NCBI GenBank assembly: GCA_902788865.1
Contig: CADALZ010000047.1
Location: 1 to 34,764, forward strand
Source: an uncultured Bacteroidales bacterium
GTDB taxonomy: Bacteria > Bacteroidota > Bacteroidia > Bacteroidales > Bacteroidaceae
Length of the DNA: 34,764 bases
Reading direction: 5' to 3'
Position 1 is the stretch's first letter. Each line of letters starts with the position of its first letter. Of this stretch, positions 7,856 to 14,933 are shown piece after piece. Below the pieces are notes generated by a model. The model was not told the origin of the DNA and made no database searches. It saw nothing but the letters and a program-made list of their open reading frames with translations. A program made the position numbers and the translations under genes.

Positions 7856-8101
7856 ATGGAACAAACCGTGTTTAACAAAGCTCAACTTGAGCTGCTGAAT
7901 ATGATGTCATTCGTTAATAGCCCTCAAGCTCTTAGCGAATTGAAGCACATCATGTCTCAGTATTTCGCATCCAGAGCCCAAGATCTGATGAATGAGATGT
8001 GGGAATCTGGAGAGATGAACGATGAAAAATTTGAGAGTTTCCGCAACCTACACGAACGCACTCCTTATACACGAATGAATCATGCAAAACATAGTTCTTG
8101 A
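7856..8101 (+). CDS. Putative antitoxin of a PIN-type toxin-antitoxin pair
   Basis: An 81-residue, mostly helical and acidic protein (MEQTVFNKAQLELLNMMSFV...). I recognise the type from Bacteroidales, where such small proteins precede a PIN-domain RNase toxin with a short gene overlap. Here the next start codon (8082) overlaps this gene's last 20 bases in another frame, as expected for a co-translated pair. The downstream toxin is a remnant, so this gene appears to be an orphaned antitoxin. An ATG at 7838 would extend it by six residues but lies at the probable transcription start. The role is inferred mainly from the neighbour, since no named DNA-binding fold is evident. Confidence 0.65.
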   Translation: MEQTVFNKAQLELLNMMSFVNSPQALSELKHIMSQYFASRAQDLMNEMWESGEMNDEKFESFRNLHERTPYTRMNHAKHSS

Positions 8102-8203
8102 TACAAATTGCCTCATCATGGCCATTATTTTAATGTACTCGAAAAAGTATCATTTCCTAAAGTGTCCGTTATAGGAATTAATGATTTCATAAAGCAGCTC
8201 TGA
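8082..8203 (+). pseudogene. PIN-domain toxin with its central region deleted
   Basis: The frame from 8082 encodes MQNIVLDTNCLIMA, the classic N-terminal strand of a PIN RNase with its first catalytic Asp. From about 8123 a different frame encodes HYFNVLEKVSFPKV and SVIGINDFIKQL, then TGA at 8201-8203; this is the usual C-terminus of the same family. The two ends are joined out of frame, so the original frame stops at TAG 8172-8174. About 100 residues, including the remaining acidic active-site residues, are missing. The toxin must be inactive. Full-length relatives are typically 130-145 residues. Confidence 0.85.
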
Positions 8204-8235
8204 TATTTCATTAATAATAACTTAGTAATGACACA

Positions 8236-9273
8236 ATGAAACATTTCTATCTGTTAGCAGCCATCGCAGCACTGCTTATGGGCAGTAGTTTGCAAGCGCA
8301 GACCAATGACGAGCCTTTCACTACAGGAAAGCGCTATAGTGTGATAATAGACAATGACTTCATGGGCGATCCAGACGGACTGTTCCAGTTGGCACACCAC
8401 ATCCTGTCGCCTTCGTGCGACATCAAGGGCATCATTGGTGCTCATCTGGGTGGCAACGGACGAGGATTCTTCAGCAACCTGCAGGGTAAGGATGAAGCCG
8501 ATATGTCTGTAAACAAGGTGAACGAACTACTTGATGTGATGGGCATGAAGGGGCAGTTCAAAGTGGTGCCAGGTGCAGCAACGAAGATGACAGACCCTAC
8601 GAAACCAGTGGAGTCGGAGGGAGCACGTCTCATCGTGGAGGAGGCCTTGAAAGCTACCCCACAGCGTCCTCTCTATGTCTGCGTAGGTGGACCTCTCACA
8701 GACATTGCATCAGCGTGGTTGATGAATCCTGAGATTGGCAAGAACATTGTCCTTATCTGGATAGGTGGACAGGAATATCAGGAGACGGGTGCCATAGTGC
8801 CTCCTGGCTACTCTATGCCAGAGTACAACCTCAACCTGAGCATTGCTGCTGGTCGTACTATTTTCAATCAGAGCGATATCCGAATATGGCAGATTCCTCG
8901 CGATGTCTATCGCCAGTGCATGTACAGCATGACGGAGCTTGACGTGAAGGTGCGCCCTCTGGGTAAGTTGGGTGCATACCTCTACGACTCTCTTGCAGGC
9001 ATGATGGTAGGGCGTAATGGGCGTTCCATGGGCGAGACTTACATCTTGGGCGACAGTCCTCTGGTGCTGATGACAGCTTTGCAGAGCAACTTCGAGACAG
9101 ACCCAGCCTCTTCACACTACCACTATGTCACCATCCCTACCATAGCAGAGGATGGCTCTTATCGCTTTACGCATGGTGGACGCCAGATTCGTGTCTATGA
9201 TCGCATCGACACTCGTCTGATGTTCAGCGACATGGAGGCCAAAATAGAAGCATTCTCTAAAAAACAAAAGTAA
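8236..9273 (+). CDS. Secreted nucleoside hydrolase-like protein
   Basis: A 345-residue protein with a signal peptide (MKHFYLLAAIAALLMGSSLQAQ). After it comes VIIDNDFMGDPDGLFQL (about residues 36-52), equivalent to the DTDPGxDDA calcium-binding motif of inosine-uridine nucleoside hydrolases. A later VGGPLTDIASAWL matches the family's GPLTN.A motif. The motif is divergent: the second Asp pair reads DPDG rather than DD. Family members split the N-glycosidic bond of nucleosides. Export is unusual for purine salvage but common in Bacteroidales paralogues of unknown substrate. It is followed after one base by a second protein of the same fold, so the two are probably co-expressed. Confidence 0.85.
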   Translation: MKHFYLLAAIAALLMGSSLQAQTNDEPFTTGKRYSVIIDNDFMGDPDGLFQLAHHILSPSCDIKGIIGAHLGGNGRGFFSNLQGKDEADMSVNKVNELLDVMGMKGQFKVVPGAATKMTDPTKPVESEGARLIVEEALKATPQRPLYVCVGGPLTDIASAWLMNPEIGKNIVLIWIGGQEYQETGAIVPPGYSMPEYNLNLSIAAGRTIFNQSDIRIWQIPRDVYRQCMYSMTELDVKVRPLGKLGAYLYDSLAGMMVGRNGRSMGETYILGDSPLVLMTALQSNFETDPASSHYHYVTIPTIAEDGSYRFTHGGRQIRVYDRIDTRLMFSDMEAKIEAFSKKQK

Positions 9274-9274
9274 T

Positions 9275-10804
9275 ATGAATAAGAATCTTTGTATCATTGC
9301 TTTTTTGCATCTTTGCATTTTGCTGATAGGCTGTTCTCAAACAGCAGATCAGCAAGTGCCTAAGCCACGTATCATCGTGACCTGCGATCCAGAGCTTGAC
9401 GATAACAACTCGCTCATTCGCTATATCCTCTACGCCTCTGATTTTCAAACGGAAGGCATCATCTATACCAGTAGTAAGTTCCACTGGAAGGGCGATGGCA
9501 AAGGAACCACCCAGTTCAAGGAGGGCAGTGAGTATGCCAACATCGGACTGGGCCCTCAGACATCATGGCGCTGGACTCCCACAGAGCGCTTCATCGACGA
9601 TGTGGTGGATGCCTATGCTGAAGCTTATCCTAATCTGAAAGTTCACAATGCCGATTATCCTACGCCAGAGTATGTGCGCAGCATAGTGAAATGGGGTAAT
9701 GTGGAGTTTGAAGGCGATTATTCTAAGGATACAGAAGGCTCAAACCTCATCAAGCAGGTGCTGCTGGACGAGAAACCTGGTCCTGTGTTCATACAGACAT
9801 GGGGTGGAGCCAGCTCTGTCGCAGCAGCTCTGCGCAGTATCGAAGACGAGTATAAGGGCACTCCACAGTGGGATGCTATCTATAAGAAGGTGTCAGAGAA
9901 AGCCGTGATGTGCATGTCGGGCGACCAGGATGGTACTTACCCTAGCTACATCGCCAAGGCTTGGCCTGATATCCAGACACAGAGCTTGCGGGGTGGTACA
10001 GCTCCGCTCTCTTACATGGCGTTTCGCTCAGTGAAACCAGAGTATAAGTATTACCTTTCTCCAGAATGGATGCAGGAGCATGTGCGCAGCAAAGGCAAGC
10101 TTGGCGAACTCTATCGTGTATGGGGCGATGGCAAGCAGATGGTGAAGGGCGATGTGTACGACTACTTTGGAGAAAGCGGAAAAACGGCTGAAGAACTGGA
10201 GGCTGAAGGTTACCAGTTGTGGTTGCGTGACATCCAACCTAAAGGTTCATTCTTAGGTGAGGGTGACACATTCTGCTACCTGCAGATGATAGATAACGGC
10301 CTCCGTGGTTGGCAAGACCAGACATGGGGTGGCTGGAGCGGTCGTAAGTTTGAAATGAAGGTTGACCCTAATGCTACACTGGCAGAGCAATATGCAGCGA
10401 TGAGTCGTACAGATGATGCTATGCCTTACTTCTTCCCAGAGGTGATGAACGACTTTGCAGCACGCTTTGTATGGGCCACTACGCCCGACTATGCTTCTGC
10501 AAACCATAATCCAGTGGTAACTGGTCCTCTGAGCATTGAAGCTGCTCCTGGAGAGAAGGTTACACTGAATGCTAAGGCTTCAGATCCTGACGGAGATGAG
10601 CTGACGCTGAAGTGGTGGCAGTTCCGCGTAGGAACGTATGAGGGAGAGGTAACAGTGGATAGTCCTACTACAGCCAAGACAACTTTCACTGTGCCAGCAG
10701 ATGCACAGCCAGGTCAGACCATTCATCTCATCTTAGAGGCACAAGACAATGGTACGCCTACCTTAAAGCACTATCTCCGTACGGTGATCACAATTAAAAA
10801 TTGA
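9275..10804 (+). CDS. DUF1593 lipoprotein (nucleoside hydrolase-like domain)
   Basis: A 509-residue lipoprotein: hydrophobic leader followed by a lipobox LIGC with Cys20. Residues about 30-370 form a DUF1593 domain, which has a nucleoside-hydrolase fold; IIVTCDPELDDNNSLIRY (about 34-50) is the metal-binding loop. Residues about 415-509 form a beta-sandwich like the DUF1593 C-terminal or cadherin/PKD type (NHNPVVTGPL...ASDPDGDELTLKWWQ). It probably works at the cell surface or in the periplasm on a glycoside or ribosyl compound. One base separates it from the preceding nucleoside hydrolase-like gene, indicating one operon. The substrate is unknown. Confidence 0.87.
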   Translation: MNKNLCIIAFLHLCILLIGCSQTADQQVPKPRIIVTCDPELDDNNSLIRYILYASDFQTEGIIYTSSKFHWKGDGKGTTQFKEGSEYANIGLGPQTSWRWTPTERFIDDVVDAYAEAYPNLKVHNADYPTPEYVRSIVKWGNVEFEGDYSKDTEGSNLIKQVLLDEKPGPVFIQTWGGASSVAAALRSIEDEYKGTPQWDAIYKKVSEKAVMCMSGDQDGTYPSYIAKAWPDIQTQSLRGGTAPLSYMAFRSVKPEYKYYLSPEWMQEHVRSKGKLGELYRVWGDGKQMVKGDVYDYFGESGKTAEELEAEGYQLWLRDIQPKGSFLGEGDTFCYLQMIDNGLRGWQDQTWGGWSGRKFEMKVDPNATLAEQYAAMSRTDDAMPYFFPEVMNDFAARFVWATTPDYASANHNPVVTGPLSIEAAPGEKVTLNAKASDPDGDELTLKWWQFRVGTYEGEVTVDSPTTAKTTFTVPADAQPGQTIHLILEAQDNGTPTLKHYLRTVITIKN

Positions 10805-10905
10805 ACATTGATAATTGAGCATTGAACATTAGGGCTGCGCTGTCTGTTTAGCGTTATCCCATCCGGATGGATAATGTTCAATGCTCAATGTTCAATGTTC
10901 AATAA
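10803..10905. repeat. Intergenic palindromic element, copy 2 (inverted)
   Basis: TTGAACATTGA-type units flank a core that reads, on the minus strand, ATTATCCATCCGGATGGG then ATAACGCTAAACAGACAGC. This is the same plan and core as 2819-2935, again exactly between two converging stop codons. Confidence 0.75.
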
Positions 10906-10908
10906 ATA

Positions 10909-11349
10909 TCAGACGATGAGCAGTCTTCTGGTATGGTGCGTATGTCCAAACTCTACCAGATAGACAGTCTCCTCTTTGAAAGGCGACATCATCTCCTCCA
11001 TCATAGGAGGCATGTAAGAGTGTGTGCAGGCGTAGCTATATTTCAGGTCGTGATAGCCCTGCTGCAATCCACCAGGTTTGTCGACGATTAAAGTAACTAA
11101 CTCTAATGGATGCCAATGCACTTGGCGAGCCTGGAGCATTTCCTGCCATGTATAGTCACTGCCCCCCAGACGCCACAAGATATGGTCTTTGGTGATCTCC
11201 TCACCATCCACTACGAGAGAACCCACCTTAACTTGGCTGAGGTAAACTCCACGATAATAAGGCAGGCGAATCTTCAGTTGGAAGCCTGTCACCTTGCCAT
11301 CAGAAACGATATTTCTGAATCCTACAGATTGTATGACTTGTTTTTCCAT
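10909..11349 (-). CDS. C-glycoside deglycosidase beta-subunit-like protein (DUF6379)
   Basis: A 146-residue protein without signal peptide. The pattern GFQLKIRLPYYRGVYLSQV..LVVDGEEI, followed by W..GG.DYTWQEM and VDKPGGLQQGYHDL, matches the DUF6379 family, the small beta subunit of C-glycoside deglycosidases (such as DgpC and DfgA types). In those complexes it packs on a TIM-barrel alpha subunit and contributes to cleavage of C-C glycosidic bonds in 3-keto-C-glycosides. The alpha-like gene lies 19 bases upstream on the same strand, which strongly supports the assignment. Actual substrate unknown. Confidence 0.82.
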   Translation of the reverse strand: MEKQVIQSVGFRNIVSDGKVTGFQLKIRLPYYRGVYLSQVKVGSLVVDGEEITKDHILWRLGGSDYTWQEMLQARQVHWHPLELVTLIVDKPGGLQQGYHDLKYSYACTHSYMPPMMEEMMSPFKEETVYLVEFGHTHHTRRLLIV

Positions 11350-11368
11350 ATATTCTCCTCCTTAACGA

Positions 11369-12352
11369 TTATTCACCTAAAATTCTCTTCATCATGATAT
11401 GCTGCTTGCGCAGTGTCTGTCCCACCTCGTAGCCTTGGTCGTACTTGTCGCTACCTTCGTATTCGCTCAGCAGGTAGCCGTCCCATCCATGATCTATCAT
11501 AATCTGAAGTACACGCTCGTAAGGAATCTGCGTCTCCTTGAAATCGTCGCTCATGTGGAAAAGCTTAGCATGGCAGCAATAGATGTAAGGCAATAGTGGA
11601 ATGATATCCTCTGGCTCACTGTAAGAAGCCCTCTGGCCTGGGGTGTTCTGTCTGCCTGCATTGCGGAACACACTAAAGTCTATATTCAGTCCGAAATTCT
11701 TTGTACCAGTCTGCTTGATGAAGTCCACATACTCAAGGATGAAACCTTCTGTGAGGCTCGATGGAGTGTGAATCTCAGGCAGCATTACTAGTCCTAAGCG
11801 CTCAGCCAGTGGCAAGGCTTTGGTGATGACCTCACGCCAGTTGTCTATTGGAGCCAGCTGTCCGTCCTTCACAGTCATCTTGGTGCGGAGAAATTTGAAG
11901 CCCAGACGGTGTGCCAGATGCAAGTCACGACTCAGATACTCCACCGTTTCGTCAACTGTAAGTTCACGGTCTTGAAGTACACGTCCATCTACCCAGTGGC
12001 CATACTCTATAGGCTCGATGTCATACTTTCGGCACAGGGACCACCAGTAGTTAATCCACTCCTCAGTAGGGTTAGGATAGTTCTCAATGTGAGTATTGGC
12101 AAGGATCTCTATGCCGTGAGCGCCCATGTCACATACATCCTCGAAGCAGTCCTCCAGATTCTTCTCGAATCCAAATTCAGCAGAGTAGCTGTAGAATGAA
12201 ACGCCACGATGAGGGCCTTTGCGTTTAGGTGTTTGAGCAGGAGTCATCACCTCTTCAGGGGAGGCTAAGCCAGTGGCAGGCAAGACGCTTGCAGCTGCTG
12301 TAGCTGTCATCCCCTTCAGGAAATTCCTGCGAGTAATAAGGTTGTTTTTCAT
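11369..12352 (-). CDS. Tat-exported TIM-barrel protein, C-glycoside deglycosidase alpha-like / sugar isomerase-epimerase
   Basis: A 327-residue protein of the xylose-isomerase-like TIM-barrel superfamily. The N-terminus has a twin-arginine signal (ITRRNFLKG, Arg8 and Arg9) followed by a hydrophobic stretch ending near LPATGLAS. Candidate metal ligands are Glu193 (LPEIH), Asp225 (NIDF), His261 (CCHAK) and Glu297 (LLSEYEG), the E-D-H-E set used by this superfamily and by deglycosidase alpha subunits. The DUF6379 gene follows 19 bases downstream. No 3-dehydrogenase of the Gfo/Idh/MocA type, which normally makes the keto substrate, is in the window. An ordinary sugar epimerase is the alternative, made less likely by the DUF6379 partner. 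Confidence 0.82.
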   Translation of the reverse strand: MKNNLITRRNFLKGMTATAAASVLPATGLASPEEVMTPAQTPKRKGPHRGVSFYSYSAEFGFEKNLEDCFEDVCDMGAHGIEILANTHIENYPNPTEEWINYWWSLCRKYDIEPIEYGHWVDGRVLQDRELTVDETVEYLSRDLHLAHRLGFKFLRTKMTVKDGQLAPIDNWREVITKALPLAERLGLVMLPEIHTPSSLTEGFILEYVDFIKQTGTKNFGLNIDFSVFRNAGRQNTPGQRASYSEPEDIIPLLPYIYCCHAKLFHMSDDFKETQIPYERVLQIMIDHGWDGYLLSEYEGSDKYDQGYEVGQTLRKQHIMMKRILGE

Positions 12353-12410
12353 AGCTCATGTATTTAATAAGTTAATGATTTGGCAAAGATAGAGAATATT
12401 TTTGTGATTC

Positions 12411-13235
12411 CTAAAGAATACATGAAAAATAAAAATCGTCTGGGAAATCTGCATTGTCAGGCAGAGAACAGGTTGCCTCAAACAGTCCATAGACAGAAGA
12501 TCCAGACCCAGACATAGCTGCATATACAGCGCCAGCCTCATAGAGTTGCTCCTTAATCTCTTGGATACGCGGATGTGCAGGGAAGATGCTGTCTTCAAAG
12601 TCGTTCAACATGCTCTGTCTCCAAGTATTTACAGGCTGCTGCACGATGTCCAGCAGCGAGTGGGTAGGCTTGTGGGGCGTGATTCCTCTGAATGCCTCTG
12701 GCGTAGAGACGAAGATATCTGGTTTCACAATGACGATTTGCCAGCCTTTCAGGTCCAGGGTGATAGGCGAGAAGATGTTTCCTATGCCTGTGGCAAAGGT
12801 GGGATGTCCATGCACGAAGAAGGCACAGTCTGCGCCAAGACGTGATGCATAGTCTATCAGCTTCTCCTCAGAGAGCTGCAGATTGAAGAGCTTGTTGAGT
12901 AGGCAGAGCATGTAGGCTGCGTCAGACGATCCGCCACCCAGTCCAGCTCCAGATGGGATATGTTTATAGAGGTGTATATCCACTGGCGGCAGGGCGTAGT
13001 CGGCTTTCAGCATCAGATATGCCTTTACCACCAGGTTCTTCTCCACAGGCCCTTCGATGGCATTGCCATATTGCGCCAGTCGGTAAGGCGCATCAGCCTC
13101 CTTCAGGGGCACCACTTCCAGGGCATCCGTCAGTGGGATAGGGTAGAAGATGGTCTCCAGATTGTGGTATCCATCTGGCCTACGTTCAGTCACGTTCAAT
13201 CCCAAGTTTATTTTGCAGCAAGGAAAAACTATCAT
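12411..13235 (-). CDS. ispE: 4-diphosphocytidyl-2-C-methyl-D-erythritol kinase
   Basis: A 274-residue GHMP kinase that phosphorylates CDP-methylerythritol in the non-mevalonate isoprenoid pathway. The N-terminus [15 protein letters not shown] and the ATP-binding loop [15 protein letters not shown] (about residues 94-108) are diagnostic, as is [12 protein letters not shown] near the end. The frame could begin at 13244 (MLNMIV), but MIVFP at 13235 matches the family. A -7 box ends only seven bases ahead of this ATG, so the leader would be very short. It is divergent from dnaB across 100 bases. Confidence 0.95.
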   Translation of the reverse strand: MIVFPCCKINLGLNVTERRPDGYHNLETIFYPIPLTDALEVVPLKEADAPYRLAQYGNAIEGPVEKNLVVKAYLMLKADYALPPVDIHLYKHIPSGAGLGGGSSDAAYMLCLLNKLFNLQLSEEKLIDYASRLGADCAFFVHGHPTFATGIGNIFSPITLDLKGWQIVIVKPDIFVSTPEAFRGITPHKPTHSLLDIVQQPVNTWRQSMLNDFEDSIFPAHPRIQEIKEQLYEAGAVYAAMSGSGSSVYGLFEATCSLPDNADFPDDFYFSCIL

Positions 13236-13241
13236 ATTAAG

Positions 13242-13270
13242 CAAAGATATTAACAGGTTGTTGATACAAA
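13242..13270 (-). promoter_or_regulatory. ispE promoter
   Basis: On the minus strand TTTG (13270-13267) and TATCTTTG (13249-13242) are separated by 17 bases. The -7 box is an exact match to TAnnTTTG. Confidence 0.55.
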
Positions 13271-13318
13271 GTTAAAAACTTATTTGCGAAGGACAAGGCA
13301 TAATCCCGTTTTTTATTT

Positions 13319-13326
13319 TACCTTTG
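13319..13326 (+). promoter_or_regulatory. -7 box of dnaB
   Basis: TACCTTTG is an exact TAnnTTTG match just before the dnaB start. It favours either a nearly leaderless start at 13336 or use of the ATG at 13348. Confidence 0.5.
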
Positions 13327-13335
13327 TTCCGCTAA

Positions 13336-14776
13336 ATGAAAATTGTTATGCCAGAAGTTAGAAGAACCAGAACGCCAAAGAGCAATAATACCCCCACAGT
13401 GTCAGACTATGGGCGCATCCCGCCACAGGCTCCAGAGCTTGAGAAAGCCGTGTTGGCTGCGTTGATGATAGAGAGCGATGCCTATTCACAGGTCAGCGAG
13501 TTACTGAAGCCTGAATCGTTTTATGAGCATCGTCACCAGTTGATTTACTCAGCCATCACAGACCTGGCCATGTCTCAGCGTCCCGTAGATTTGCTGACGG
13601 TGAAGGAGCAGCTCGCTAAGCGTGGCGAACTCGAGGAGGTGGGAGGTCCCTTCTACCTCACCCAGCTCACTGGCATGGTAGCTTCTGCTGCCCATGTGGA
13701 GTTTCATGCCCGCATCATAGCTCAGAAGGCACTGGCGCGTGAGCTCATCACCTTCTCCAGCAGGGTGCAGTCTAAGGCTTTCGATGAAACAGTCGATGTA
13801 GATGACCTGATGCAGGAGACTGAGGGCAAACTCTTCGAGATTTCACAGCAGAATGTGAAGAAAGACTATGTACAGATCAATCCTGTGATAGCAGAGGCCT
13901 ATAAGAACATTCAGGCAGCAGCAGGCAGGCCCGATGGTCTGAGTGGCTTGCAGAGTGGATTCCCAGAGCTGGATAAGATCACAGCAGGCTGGCAGAACAG
14001 CGACCTTATCATCATCGCTGCGCGTCCAGCCATGGGTAAGACGGGAGATTCCCAGCAATAAGATACGTACAGGCCAGTTGGCCGACTATGAATGGCAGCA
14101 ACTCGACTATAAGTTGAAAGATCTGCTGGATGCTCCGCTCTATGTGGACGATACACCTTCACTCTCCGTATTTGAGCTGCGCACCAAGGCCCGTAGATTG
14201 GTGCGTGAGCATGGGGTGAAGATTATCATCATAGACTACCTGCAGCTGATGAATGCCAGTGGTATGACCTTCTACAATCGTCAAGAAGAGGTAAGTACCA
14301 TTTCCCGTTCACTGAAAGGATTGGCCAAGGAGCTTAACATCCCCATTATCGCCCTTTCGCAGCTCAACCGTAGTGTGGAGAACAGAGGCGACAAGGCTGC
14401 CACAGGCGTGGATAGTCGTCGTCCACAGCTTAGCGACCTGCGTGAGTCTGGTGCCATCGAGCAAGATGCCGATATGGTATGCTTCATCCATCGCCCAGAG
14501 TACTATAAGATCTATACCGATGAGCAGGGTAACGACCTGCGTGGTATCGCCCAGATTATCATTGCCAAGCATCGTAACGGTGCCATTGCCGATGTTAATC
14601 TGCGCTTCATCGGTGAATACACCCGTTTCCAGAACTTGGATGATGACCAGATACCAGAGACCATCCCATCGCGCATGAATGCCCCATCACCCATTGGCAG
14701 CATGGCAGAGCCTCCTCTTCCAGAGCCAGGCTACTATCCAGAGCAAGACCCAGGCGTAGGTGGTGTACCATTCTAG
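13336..14776 (+). pseudogene. dnaB: Replicative DNA helicase, interrupted by an internal deletion and frameshift
   Basis: The first frame (13336-14061, 241 residues) has the DnaB N-terminal domain and linker, then ARPAMGKT (229-236), the Walker A loop. Directly after GKT it reads GDSQQ and stops. The sequence from about 14045 continues in another frame as EIPSNKIRTGQLADYEWQQL and runs to 14776 with IIIIDYLQLM (Walker B region), LSQLNRSVENR and the AKHRNG region. Intact DnaB has about 40 residues between GKT and this point. The missing block of about 119 bases removes the helix after Walker A and the SLEMS motif. DnaB is essential and this locus beside ispE is the usual one, so an assembly or sequencing error, or another dnaB copy, must be considered. 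Confidence 0.88.
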
Positions 14777-14816
14777 TCAATCTCTGCCTACGTCAATGCC
14801 CTGTCGTGTAAAGCAT

Positions 14817-14842
14817 ATTACCAAGAATACTATGTTGGTAAT
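14817..14842. repeat. Short inverted repeat downstream of dnaB
   Basis: ATTACCAA (14817-14824) and TTGGTAAT (14835-14842) form an 8-bp stem with a 10-nt loop. No T-run follows on the plus strand, so termination is uncertain. Confidence 0.4.
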
Positions 14843-14933
14843 AAAAAATAGTATAATAAGTTTGATATTTCAAGAATCTTTGCCACCTTTGCTATAGTGA
14901 AACTTAAATCTATCATTAATGTATCTATATCAA

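Noticed and set aside
14035-14065. Intein insertion in dnaB at the P-loop
   Set aside because: Inteins insert near this site, but here sequence is missing rather than added, and no intein motifs are present.
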